A stretch of 12,659 bases of DNA, taken from Thermodesulfatator atlanticus. GTDB lineage: Bacteria; Desulfobacterota; Thermodesulfobacteria; Thermodesulfobacteriales; Thermodesulfatatoraceae. The position numbers and the translations under genes were made by a program. Of this stretch, positions 6,817 through 12,659 are shown in pieces. Every line of letters starts with the position of its first letter. The first letter of the stretch is position 1. The notes under the pieces are model-generated. The model had not been told where the DNA came from. It did not search any database and saw only the letters and a list, made by a program, of their open reading frames with translations. The DNA is taken from the NCBI GenBank assembly GCA_011321895.1, contig DROK01000276.1, positions 1 to 12,659 on the forward strand. Direction: 5' to 3'.

Positions 6817-7377
6817 TTAACCGAGTCCTCGCCAGCGTTTTAGTTCTTCTATTTGCAGGCCCAGAAACTCCGCCAACCGGGCGGCGAAGAAATCGACCAT
6901 TTCGGTCAAATTTTGTGGCCGGTGGTAAAACGCCGGCATAGCCGGGTAAATAATAGCCCCGGCTTCGGTGGCGGCAACCATATTCTTTAAATGGATAAGG
7001 TTAAAGGGGGTCTCCCTGACCACCAAGACCAGGGGTTTCCTTTCTTTCAACATGACGTCTGCCGCCCGGGTGATCAAATTCTTGGCCAGCCCCTGGGCCA
7101 CGGCGGCCAGCGTTCCCATGGTGCAGGGGATGATCACCATGGCGTGGTAAAGGGCCGAACCGCTGGCCGGCGGGGCGGCGATTTCGTCTTCGTGGTAAAG
7201 GCGTTCAGAAAGCTCGGATAGTATTTCAAGGTCTTTTCCGGTTTCCAGGGAAAAGACCTTTTTGGCCGCCTCTGAGACGATTACCTCCACGGAAACCCCT
7301 TTTTGTTTCAATAACTTCAGGAAGGAAAGGGCGTAGGGACTGCCGCTGGCCCCGGTGATCCCGACTAAAATCCTCAC
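6817..7377 (-). CDS. ubiX: UbiX flavin prenyltransferase
   Basis: 186-residue flavin prenyltransferase that adds a dimethylallyl group to FMN, giving the prenyl-FMN cofactor used by UbiD-type decarboxylases. Motifs are [11 protein letters not shown] near the N-terminus (FMN binding), [49 protein letters not shown] and [18 protein letters not shown], all family hallmarks; length is normal. It starts with GTG and overlaps the upstream stop by four bases (GTGA), so translation is coupled to the DeoC-RNase HI gene. With UbiA immediately downstream the pair points to quinone synthesis; no UbiD partner is encoded in the window. Confidence 0.94.
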   Translation of the reverse strand: MRILVGITGASGSPYALSFLKLLKQKGVSVEVIVSEAAKKVFSLETGKDLEILSELSERLYHEDEIAAPPASGSALYHAMVIIPCTMGTLAAVAQGLAKNLITRAADVMLKERKPLVLVVRETPFNLIHLKNMVAATEAGAIIYPAMPAFYHRPQNLTEMVDFFAARLAEFLGLQIEELKRWRGLG

Positions 7378-8495
7378 GTCTTTATCCTTCGGGCGGCTTC
7401 TCTGGCCAGACGGTCACAGCGTTCGTTTTCCGGATGTCCGGCGTGACCCTCCAGCCAGTGCCATTCAATCTGGTGGTGTTTAATAAGTTCAGCCAGCCTT
7501 TCCCAGAGATCCCGGTTTTTGACAGGCTTCTTATTACGGGTAAGAAACCCGTTTTCTAGCCACCTGGGGAGCCATTTGGTCACCCCGTCCATGAGATAGC
7601 GGGAATCGGTGTAGATCTTTACCACACACGGATATTTTAAACTTTCCAGGGCCTTGATGGCGGCCATGAGTTCCATGCGGTTATTGGTGGTATGGGGTTC
7701 AGCCCCGGTGATGACCTTCTCTTGCCCGCCACTCTTTAAAATGGCCGCGTAACCCCCGGGGCCGGGGTTTCCCAGACAGGCCCCGTCCACAAAGATTTCT
7801 ACCTCCCTGGTGCGGTCCCCGGCGGCCATCTGCTGGAATTCTTTCAGGATAGAGACCCCGCTTGAGGTGCCCAGCCTGTCGGCCCCGGCCTCGATTAAGG
7901 CCAGGGCCTGGGCCAGGGTACGGATACCCCCGGCCGCCTTTACCTTTATTCTGCCGTAAGCCCTCTCGGCCAAAAGCCGGACGTCTGCCACCGTGGCACC
8001 CCGGGGCCCGAAACCGGTGGAGGTCTTTACGTAGTCCACCCCGGCTTGGGCCAGGACGTCGACCAGCTTTTCCATCTCGGTCCGGTTAAGATAGGCGCAT
8101 TCGATGATGGCCTTGGTCACCACCCCGGGGCAGGCGGCCAGGATTTCTCCGGCTTCAGCGGCGATAAATTCAAAGCGGTTTTCCTTGACCCAGCGCAGAT
8201 TGATGACAAAGTCAAGCTCCTGGGCCCCGCAGGCCACCAGTTCCGCGGCCTCATACGCCTTGACGCTGGTAAGCTGAAAACCCAGGGGGAAACCCACCAC
8301 CGAGCAGACCTTGACCGGAGAGCCCTTTACGAGCTCAGCGGCGTAAGGGACAAAGGTGGGGGCCACACATACGGCGGCCACCTTGTAAGTGCGTGCGTCC
8401 TCACAGAGCTTTTCGATATCTTTGGCAGTGGCCGTAGGTTTTAGTAAAGTAAGGTCGATCCGCTTGGCCAATTCTTCCAAGGAGGTAATTTTCAT
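7374..8495 (-). CDS. deoC-rnhA: Fusion protein: deoxyribose-phosphate aldolase (DeoC) + ribonuclease HI
   Basis: 373-residue protein joining two normally separate enzymes. Residues 1-222 are a complete DeoC aldolase, which splits 2-deoxyribose-5-phosphate into glyceraldehyde-3-phosphate and acetaldehyde. Asp95 (LDFVIN), the Schiff-base Lys157 (VKTSTGFG) and Lys186 (VKAAGGIRT) are all present, and the domain ends with the phosphate-binding GTSSG. Residues about 231-373 are a complete RNase HI, which cuts RNA in RNA-DNA hybrids: Asp237 ([14 protein letters not shown]), Glu275 (NNRMELMAA), Asp297 (IYTDSRY), His351 ([12 protein letters not shown]) and Asp361. The basic-protrusion region (WLPRW...NKKPVKN) is also there. 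There is essentially no linker. Met223 (codon 7829-7827) could start a free RNase HI of normal size (151 residues). The ATG overlaps that of the divergent precorrin-2 dehydrogenase gene; ubiX overlaps its stop by four bases. Both domains look intact; the reason for fusion is unknown. Confidence 0.92.
   Translation of the reverse strand: MKITSLEELAKRIDLTLLKPTATAKDIEKLCEDARTYKVAAVCVAPTFVPYAAELVKGSPVKVCSVVGFPLGFQLTSVKAYEAAELVACGAQELDFVINLRWVKENRFEFIAAEAGEILAACPGVVTKAIIECAYLNRTEMEKLVDVLAQAGVDYVKTSTGFGPRGATVADVRLLAERAYGRIKVKAAGGIRTLAQALALIEAGADRLGTSSGVSILKEFQQMAAGDRTREVEIFVDGACLGNPGPGGYAAILKSGGQEKVITGAEPHTTNNRMELMAAIKALESLKYPCVVKIYTDSRYLMDGVTKWLPRWLENGFLTRNKKPVKNRDLWERLAELIKHHQIEWHWLEGHAGHPENERCDRLAREAARRIKT
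8422..8450 (+). promoter_or_regulatory. Candidate sigma-70 promoter for the precorrin-2 dehydrogenase-ogt unit
   Basis: TTGGCA (8422-8427, 5/6 match) and TAAAGT (8445-8450, 4/6) are separated by the ideal 17 bases. The start would be near 8457, giving a leader of about 37 bases that contains the strong AAGGAGGT ribosome site (8479-8486), seven bases before the ATG at 8494. The whole promoter lies inside the first codons of the divergent DeoC-RNase HI gene. Confidence 0.45.
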
Positions 8496-9135
8496 GTCCC
8501 TATATTATCCCATTTTCTTGAAGGTGGAACAGAAGCTCTGCGTGGTAATAGGAGGCGGGCCGGTGGCTGAAAGAAAGATCACCTCTCTTCTGGAGGCCGG
8601 GGCCCGGGTCAAAGTGATCGCCCCTGAAGTAACCGAAAGGATCAAGATCCTCGCCCGGGAAGGGAAGATTATCTGGGAAGAGCGCCCCTATCGCTCAGGA
8701 GACCTCAAAGACGCCTTTTTGGTGATCGCAGCCACCAACAACCCCCAGGTCCAGGAAGAGGTATTTGCTGAGGCAGAAGAAAGGAAGATTTTCTGCAACG
8801 TGGTGGACAAACCGGCCCTCTGTTCTTTTATCGTCCCCTCGGTGGTAAAGAGGGGCAGACTTCAGATCGCGATCTCCACTTCCGGGGCCAGCCCTGCCCT
8901 GGCCAAACGTTTGCGAGAACAGTTGGAAGAACTTTTTGGGCCGGAATACGCCGAATATTTGGAACTTATGGCGGCCTGGCGCAAAGAGATACTGGCCCGG
9001 GAACTTTCCGAGGCCGAAAGGCAAAAACTTTTTGAGCAACTGGTCCTGGCCCCCATCCCCCTCTGGCTTAAAAGGGGCGAGCGGGACCTCGTCAAGGCCC
9101 TGGCCCAATCCTTGGCCCTTCCTTTTGAGGGATGA
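8494..9135 (+). CDS. Precorrin-2 dehydrogenase / sirohydrochlorin ferrochelatase (CysG N-terminal / Met8-like)
   Basis: 213-residue protein corresponding to the CysG N-terminal module (Met8p/SirC type). It oxidises precorrin-2 to sirohydrochlorin with NAD+; some members also insert iron. It begins with the typical [26 protein letters not shown], holding the GGGPVA nucleotide-binding loop (20-25). The catalytic Asp is in [16 protein letters not shown] (Asp105). [19 protein letters not shown] follows; its Ser128 is at the position of the phosphorylated Ser of Salmonella CysG. No methyltransferase domain is fused, so uroporphyrinogen III methylation must be done elsewhere. The ATG at 8494 is chosen over an in-frame GTG at 8389 because AAGGAGGT precedes it and family proteins begin at this point. 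The following ogt gene overlaps by ATGA. Together with the Ahb-type gene this supports sirohaem-dependent haem synthesis. Confidence 0.9.
   Translation: MSLYYPIFLKVEQKLCVVIGGGPVAERKITSLLEAGARVKVIAPEVTERIKILAREGKIIWEERPYRSGDLKDAFLVIAATNNPQVQEEVFAEAEERKIFCNVVDKPALCSFIVPSVVKRGRLQIAISTSGASPALAKRLREQLEELFGPEYAEYLELMAAWRKEILARELSEAERQKLFEQLVLAPIPLWLKRGERDLVKALAQSLALPFEG
8504..8512 (-). promoter_or_regulatory. Extended -10 promoter element for the DeoC-RNase HI gene
   Basis: On the minus strand TGG-GATAAT (8512-8504) matches an extended -10 element (TGn plus 5/6 of TATAAT) and ends eight bases before the ATG. Extended -10 promoters tolerate a poor -35, and none is obvious here. The predicted transcript starts within one to three bases of the ATG, so it would be leaderless or nearly so; the AGGG before the ATG is too close to be a normal ribosome site. 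The element lies inside the coding region of the divergent gene. Confidence 0.4.
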
Positions 9136-9641
9136 AATTCTTTAAAGGCCACTTTAGCTGCGGGGGTCTCTTCTTCACCGCCCTCCTGGACCGGGAAGGC
9201 CGCCTGTGGCACCTCAACTTCAAGGCCTTCCCCGAGGCTTCCTTTCTAAGGCGTCTTAAAAGACACTTTTCTTCGGTGGAGTTCACTGCGGCCCCCGCCT
9301 CGTTGTTGGCTTCTTTGGAGAAAGAAATCGCTTCCTATTTGACGGGGCGTAATAAGGTTCCAAACTTTCCTTACGTGCTCCTGGGCACACCCTTTGAACG
9401 CCAGGTATGGCAGGCGGCCTCTCAGGTCCCTTACGGAGAGGTGCGTTCCTACGGCTGGCTGGCCCGAACCATCGGCCGGCCAAGGGCCTATCGGGCCGTG
9501 GGGCAGGCCCTGGCCAGGAATCCCGTTCCCATCCTGGTGCCCTGTCATAGAATTGTCGGTACCAGGGGGCTGACCGGTTTCTCCCAGGGGCTGGCCATAA
9601 AAAGAAGGCTTCTCCAACTGGAAGGAGCTCTGAGTCAATAG
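9132..9641 (+). CDS. ogt: Methylated-DNA--[protein]-cysteine S-methyltransferase (O6-alkylguanine-DNA alkyltransferase)
   Basis: 169-residue suicide DNA-repair protein that moves the alkyl group from O6-alkylguanine onto its own cysteine. The active site is NPVPILVPCHRIVG (130-143, Cys138). Supporting residues are the DNA-binding helix region GTPFERQVWQAASQVPYGEVRSYGWLA, the arginine-finger motif RAVGQALARNP (Arg121) and LLQLEG (Glu164) at the end. The variable N-terminal domain (1-80) is short but of Ogt size; no AdaA domain is attached. Start and stop of the upstream gene overlap as ATGA, indicating translational coupling with the sirohaem gene, a functionally unrelated partner. No clear terminator follows before the flagellar operon. 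Confidence 0.93.
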   Translation: MKFFKGHFSCGGLFFTALLDREGRLWHLNFKAFPEASFLRRLKRHFSSVEFTAAPASLLASLEKEIASYLTGRNKVPNFPYVLLGTPFERQVWQAASQVPYGEVRSYGWLARTIGRPRAYRAVGQALARNPVPILVPCHRIVGTRGLTGFSQGLAIKRRLLQLEGALSQ

Positions 9642-9718
9642 ATTGACACCTTAAGCCTTTAAAAAGGCAGATCCCGTCTCTTCCCTCCCAAAACGCGTCC
9701 CGAAAACCTTTTTGCCCT

Positions 9719-9735
9719 TTGGCATTTTCCTTGCA
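9719..9735 (+). promoter_or_regulatory. Sigma-54 (RpoN) -24/-12 promoter for the fliL operon
   Basis: TTGGCATTTTCCTTGCA matches the sigma-54 consensus (TTGGCAC-N5-TTGCW) at every position but one, with GG at 9721-9722 and GC at 9733-9734 at the exact required spacing. The predicted start is near 9746, and the AAGGAGG ribosome site (9751-9757) and fliL ATG (9764) follow directly. RpoN control with an enhancer-binding protein is common for middle flagellar genes. An enhancer site may lie in 9642-9718 but I cannot identify one. Confidence 0.75.
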
Positions 9736-9763
9736 GAAAAGAAGGGCTCAAAGGAGGTTTCCC

Positions 9764-10255
9764 ATGGCGGACAAGGAAAAGAAAGCGGCCAAGGAAGGTG
9801 AGGAGAAAAAGGGAGGCAAGAAATTCCTCCTCTTGATCATCATTGGGGTCGTGCTCCTGGCCGGGGTCGGGGGTGGGGCTTATTTCTTCCTGTTCGCCAA
9901 GAGTGAGCCCCCTCCGGAAGAAGAAAAGACGCAGCCACCACCGGAGCCCGAGGTGGGCCCTTTCCTCCAGCTTGACCCCTTTATCGTAAATTTGGCTGAT
10001 CCCACGGGGCACCGGTATCTGCGCGCCAAGATCACCCTGGAATTTCGTAACGACGAGGCCTACCAGAAGGCCAACGAACGGATCCCGCAGATAAACGACG
10101 CCATCATCATGGTCCTTTCCAGCAAGACCGTGGAAGAGATGCTTTCCCCGGAGGGGAAACTTGAGCTCAGGCTGGAGCTTATCCGCAAGTTAAATGATCT
10201 GCTCGGGGCCAACAGCGTCAAAAATATCTACTTTACCCAGTTTGTGGTGCAGTAG
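9764..10255 (+). CDS. fliL: Flagellar basal body-associated protein FliL
   Basis: 163-residue FliL, a single-pass inner-membrane protein that surrounds the stators and supports torque. A Lys/Glu-rich cytoplasmic tail (1-20) is followed by one transmembrane helix (about 21-44, FLLLIIIGVVLLAGVGGG), a Pro/Glu-rich linker (49-64) and the periplasmic FliL domain. That domain runs from LDPFIVNLADPTGHRYLRAKITLEF to a C-terminal VKNIYFTQFVVQ, as is typical. The ATG at 9764 is chosen over an in-frame TTG at 9719 because AAGGAGG lies just before it and the TTG lies within the sigma-54 promoter. fliM starts two bases after the stop. Confidence 0.93.
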   Translation: MADKEKKAAKEGEEKKGGKKFLLLIIIGVVLLAGVGGGAYFFLFAKSEPPPEEEKTQPPPEPEVGPFLQLDPFIVNLADPTGHRYLRAKITLEFRNDEAYQKANERIPQINDAIIMVLSSKTVEEMLSPEGKLELRLELIRKLNDLLGANSVKNIYFTQFVVQ

Positions 10256-10257
10256 TT

Positions 10258-11235
10258 ATGGGAGAGATCCTATCCCAGGAAGAAATTGACGCCCTTTTAA
10301 GCGGCATTGACCAGGGGGAAGTAGACACCACCCCTCAAGAGCCGGCTTACGCCGAAGAAGACGTAAAACCTTTTGATTTCCGTAATTATACGGTTTCGGC
10401 CCGGCTCAAGATGCCCGGCCTTGAGGTGGTGAACGATTATTTCGCCCGGGGTTTTCGGGGCACCCTTTCTTCGATGTTGCGAGAGGTAGTGGATATTGTG
10501 GCCCTGCCCATCAAGATGGAACGTTTTAAGGAATTTCTGAACCGCATTCCCGTGCCGGCCTCACTCCATCTTTTCCGCCTTGAGCCGTTAAGGGGCCAGT
10601 GCCTCATGAATATAGAAAGCCGTCTGGTCTTCGCCTTTGTGGAGCGGTTTTTAGGGGGCAGCGGGCGGCGGATGACCCGGGTCGAGGGCCGGGAATTTAC
10701 CCACATCGAACAGAGGCTCATCAAGCGGGTGGTGGAGGCTGCCCTTCAGGAACTGGAAAAGGCCTGGCGCGGTATCCATCCCATAAAGCCCCAGTACGTG
10801 CGCAGCGAAATTAACCCCCAGTTTGCCCGGGTGATGCAACCAGACGAAACGGTGGTGGTCTGCCCCTTTAACCTGGAACTGGAGGACTTAAAGGGAGAGC
10901 TCCTCCTCTGTTACGGGCTGGGAACCTTACAGCCGGTCAAGGCCAAACTTTATTCGCCCTTCCAGAGCGATGAGGACGCAGACCCTTACTGGCGGCAGCA
11001 GCTTGAAGAGATCATCCGCTCGGTAGCGGTAGAGCTGCTGGTCCCCCTGGGAGCGGCGGAAGTTACCGGGCGCGAACTTCTGGATCTGGAAGAGGGAGAC
11101 ATTATCCAGCTCGATACCAAGATAGAACAGCCCCTGCCGGTCTACATTGCCGGGTTGAAAAAGATCCTCGGGGAGCTTGGTCTTTACCGGGGGCGTAAAG
11201 CCATCCGGGTCATTGATTTTGTTAAAGAGGAGTAA
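10258..11235 (+). CDS. fliM: Flagellar motor switch protein FliM
   Basis: 325-residue FliM of normal length, part of the C-ring that sets rotation direction. The N-terminal peptide ILSQEEIDALLSG (4-16) is the canonical site for phospho-CheY. The middle CheC-like domain covers about 45-235, including GTLSSMLREVVDI, FAFVERFLGG and the EINPQFARVMQPDETVVV segment. The C-terminal SpoA domain (about 245-320) interacts with FliN. A phospho-CheY peptide implies chemotactic switching, although no che gene is in the window. It follows fliL by two bases, and fliN starts three bases after its stop. Confidence 0.97.
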   Translation: MGEILSQEEIDALLSGIDQGEVDTTPQEPAYAEEDVKPFDFRNYTVSARLKMPGLEVVNDYFARGFRGTLSSMLREVVDIVALPIKMERFKEFLNRIPVPASLHLFRLEPLRGQCLMNIESRLVFAFVERFLGGSGRRMTRVEGREFTHIEQRLIKRVVEAALQELEKAWRGIHPIKPQYVRSEINPQFARVMQPDETVVVCPFNLELEDLKGELLLCYGLGTLQPVKAKLYSPFQSDEDADPYWRQQLEEIIRSVAVELLVPLGAAEVTGRELLDLEEGDIIQLDTKIEQPLPVYIAGLKKILGELGLYRGRKAIRVIDFVKEE

Positions 11236-11238
11236 GAC

Positions 11239-11802
11239 ATGGGTGAAGAACTCAGACAAGACGACATTGACGCCCTTTTGAATCAGGACACGCAAGAAAA
11301 GGCCCCGGAAGAAAAAGGCGAAGAACCAAAAGAGGCGGCCCAGGAACAGGAGGCCAAAGAAGGCCCAGGTGAGGCGGAGGCAGACCTTCTGGCCCAGTGG
11401 GAGGAGGCCCTGAAGGAGGCCCAGGAGGCCCAATCCCAAACCGAAGAGAAAAAGGCCGAAGAGCCAAAAAAGGAAGCGCCCCCTGCGGCAGAACCTTCTT
11501 TTGAAGAATTTCGCCAGAGTGAGCCGGGGGAGGATGGTCACCCCAGCCTTGAGTTTATCCTGGACATTCCTCTGGAAATCTCGGTTGAAATCGGGCGTAC
11601 CAAGATGATCATCAATGATCTCCTCAAGCTTTCCCAGGGCTCCATCATCGAACTGAACAAATTGGCCGGTGAGCCGGCTGAAATATACGTCAATCAGCGC
11701 CTCATGGCCCGGGGGGAAGTGGTGGTGGTCAACGACCGCTTTGCGGTAAGGCTTACGGAAATCATCTCTCCTCAGGAGAGGGTGAGGCAACTGGGGTCAT
11801 GA
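11239..11802 (+). CDS. fliN: Flagellar motor switch protein FliN with FliM-like N-terminal peptide
   Basis: 187-residue FliN, the lower C-ring protein that also docks the export apparatus. The C-terminal SpoA domain (about 104-184) is clear: FILDIPLEISVEIGRTKMIINDLLKLSQGSIIELNK, then RGEVVVVNDRFAVRLTEI. DLLAQWEEAL (49-58) matches the helix seen near the N-terminus of many FliN. It is longer than the usual 100-140 residues because of a Glu/Ala/Lys/Pro-rich low-complexity stretch (17-100) and an N-terminal peptide ELRQDDIDALLNQ (4-16) closely resembling the CheY-binding peptide of FliM just upstream. There is no CheC-like middle domain, so it is not a full FliY. GAGGAG upstream serves as ribosome site; fliO overlaps its stop by ATGA. 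Confidence 0.95.
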   Translation: MGEELRQDDIDALLNQDTQEKAPEEKGEEPKEAAQEQEAKEGPGEAEADLLAQWEEALKEAQEAQSQTEEKKAEEPKKEAPPAAEPSFEEFRQSEPGEDGHPSLEFILDIPLEISVEIGRTKMIINDLLKLSQGSIIELNKLAGEPAEIYVNQRLMARGEVVVVNDRFAVRLTEIISPQERVRQLGS

Positions 11803-12068
11803 ACGACCTGGCGCTTTATCTCAGGGTAATCGGTACGGCGCTCTTTTTGTGTGCCGGGGTGGTGCTTTTTTTGTGGCTCCTGCGCAAGACCAGGCTAAGC
11901 CAGGGGCCGGGAGCAGAAGGGATCAAGATCCTGGCGCTGAGGTCCCTTTCTCACCGGGCCCAGCTTTTTCTCCTTGAAGTGGAAGGGGAGAAGCTCTTGA
12001 TCGGGCTCGGGGAAGGCGGGCCAAGACTCATCTGTAAACTCGGAAAGGGTGATGAGCAGGCTTCTTAA
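11799..12068 (+). CDS. fliO: Flagellar biosynthesis protein FliO
   Basis: 89-residue FliO, a small membrane protein that helps assemble the FliP ring of the flagellar export gate. One transmembrane helix (about 6-27, with VIGTALFLCAGVVLFLWLL) is followed by a short basic segment and a cytoplasmic domain with the FliO pattern IKILALRSLSHRAQLFLLEVEGEKLLIGL. It lies in the normal place between fliN and fliP, with a four-base ATGA overlap with fliN and a 17-base overlap with fliP. Sequence conservation in this family is low, so the call leans on position as well as pattern. Confidence 0.85.
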   Translation: MNDLALYLRVIGTALFLCAGVVLFLWLLRKTRLSQGPGAEGIKILALRSLSHRAQLFLLEVEGEKLLIGLGEGGPRLICKLGKGDEQAS

Positions 12069-12659
12069 GCTGAGCATTTTACTGGTCTTCTTTCCTTCCT
12101 GGGCCTTTGCCTTGACGCTGCCCACGGTGCGTTTGGGCTTGGAACAGGCCAAAGGCCCGGAACAGATGGCCACCGTGCTCCAGATCCTGTTGTTACTTAC
12201 GGTGCTTTCCGTGGCGCCGGCCCTTTTACTCATGATCACTTCCTTCACCCGTCTGGCGGTGGTCTTTTCCCTGCTCCGTCACGCCCTGGGGACCCAGCAG
12301 ACCCCACCCAACCAGATCCTTATCGCTCTCGCCCTTTTCCTCACCTTTTTCATAATGGCCCCGGTTTTCAACGAGGCCTATCAGGGGGCTGTGAGGCCTT
12401 ATTTGGACGGAGAAATAAGTGACCAGGAGTTTTTTAAGAGCGCGCTCAAGCCCTTTAGAGAATTTATGTTTCGCAACACCCGGGAGAAGGACCTGGCCCT
12501 CATGATCAGACTGGCCCACGCCCCCCGGCCGGAGGATAAGGAAGACGTCCAGACCCTTACCTTAATTCCGGCCTTCATGATCAGTGAGCTGCGTTCGGCC
12601 TTTGAGATCGGCTTTCTCCTTTACATCCCCTTTTTGGTCATTGATATGGTGGTGGCGAG
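12052..12659 (+). CDS. fliP: Flagellar biosynthesis protein FliP (partial, 3' end outside window)
   Basis: Export-gate membrane protein that forms the FliP5FliR1 core of the flagellar type III secretion apparatus. I translated 202 codons from the ATG at 12052 to the window edge; the family is about 245 residues. The N-terminus looks like a cleavable signal sequence (LLKLSILLVFFPSWAFA), as in other FliP. Family motifs are MITSFTRLAVVFSLLRHALGTQQTPPNQI, FLTFFIMAPVFNEAYQ, then LIPAFMISELRSAFEIGFLLYIPFLVIDMVVA, cut off by the edge. It starts inside fliO (17-base overlap) with GGAAAGGG just upstream. The fliQ-fliR-flhB-flhA genes would be expected beyond the edge. Confidence 0.95.
   Translation, partial: MSRLLKLSILLVFFPSWAFALTLPTVRLGLEQAKGPEQMATVLQILLLLTVLSVAPALLLMITSFTRLAVVFSLLRHALGTQQTPPNQILIALALFLTFFIMAPVFNEAYQGAVRPYLDGEISDQEFFKSALKPFREFMFRNTREKDLALMIRLAHAPRPEDKEDVQTLTLIPAFMISELRSAFEIGFLLYIPFLVIDMVVA

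Noticed and set aside
8389..8493. Longer version of the precorrin-2 dehydrogenase starting at GTG 8389
   Set aside because: The extra 35 residues do not resemble the family, overlap deoC coding sequence, and a strong AAGGAGGT site points to ATG 8494.
9655..9668. GCCTTT-AA-AAAGGC inverted repeat after ogt as a terminator
   Set aside because: AT-rich short stem with a two-base loop and no T-run on the plus strand; possibly chance or a weak regulatory palindrome.
9643..9671. Perfect TTGACA just after ogt as a sigma-70 promoter
   Set aside because: No acceptable -10 box at 16-18 bases (GGCAGA region); the sigma-54 element nearer to fliL is a much better fit.
9719..9763. Longer FliL starting at TTG 9719
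   Set aside because: The TTG is part of the sigma-54 -24 element, upstream of the predicted transcript start; AAGGAGG precedes ATG 9764.
10927..11790. 287-codon antisense open frame across fliM-fliN
   Set aside because: Low-complexity Phe/Leu/Gly-rich translation that mirrors the Glu/Lys/Ala-rich FliN; a shadow of fliN and fliM.

Overview
This window looks like a chromosomal stretch of a flagellated anaerobic bacterium, most likely a thermophilic member of the Desulfobacterota/Thermodesulfobacteriota type. That assignment is inference. It rests on an Lrp-like siroheme decarboxylase (haem made from sirohaem), a UbiX/UbiA pair with MqnP-like motifs, a sigma-54-type promoter in front of the flagellar genes, K/R/E-rich proteins and very tight gene packing. 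No mobile element, CRISPR array, tRNA or rRNA gene is visible, and no gap between genes exceeds about 125 bases.

Layout. (1) 1-4013, minus strand, read right to left: DUF488 protein, HDOD-domain signalling protein, membrane M48 metalloprotease with TPR-like tail, and a PrmA-type methyltransferase cut by the left edge. (2) 4061-4968, plus strand: small FmdB-type zinc-ribbon protein, an intrinsic terminator, then a DedA-family membrane protein whose ATG directly follows the terminator T-run. (3) 4919-8495, minus strand: a DeoC-RNase HI fusion, UbiX and UbiA form a translationally coupled unit ended by a strong terminator; GreA and a siroheme decarboxylase (AhbA/AhbB family) form the next unit, which converges on and overlaps dedA by 50 bases. 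(4) 8494-9641, plus strand: precorrin-2 dehydrogenase and an O6-alkylguanine-DNA alkyltransferase, divergent from the DeoC-RNase HI gene with the two start codons sharing one CATG. (5) 9764-12659, plus strand: fliL-fliM-fliN-fliO-fliP (fliP cut by the right edge), preceded by a near-consensus sigma-54 promoter.

How they fit. The precorrin-2 dehydrogenase makes sirohydrochlorin and the Ahb-type enzyme removes carboxyl groups from sirohaem, so both belong to sirohaem-dependent haem synthesis. UbiX supplies prenylated FMN to a UbiD-type decarboxylase (not in the window), and UbiA attaches the polyprenyl tail of a quinone; with the haem genes this suggests anaerobic respiratory cofactor supply. 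The fli genes encode the motor switch (FliM, FliN), FliL, and parts of the export gate (FliO, FliP).

Most unusual items: the in-frame fusion of deoxyribose-phosphate aldolase to a complete RNase HI; the divergent start codons sharing CATG with promoters buried in each other's genes; the sigma-54 fliL promoter; a FliN carrying a FliM-like N-terminal EIDALL peptide; and the terminator abutting the dedA start codon. I did not find an obvious new defence or mobile system here.
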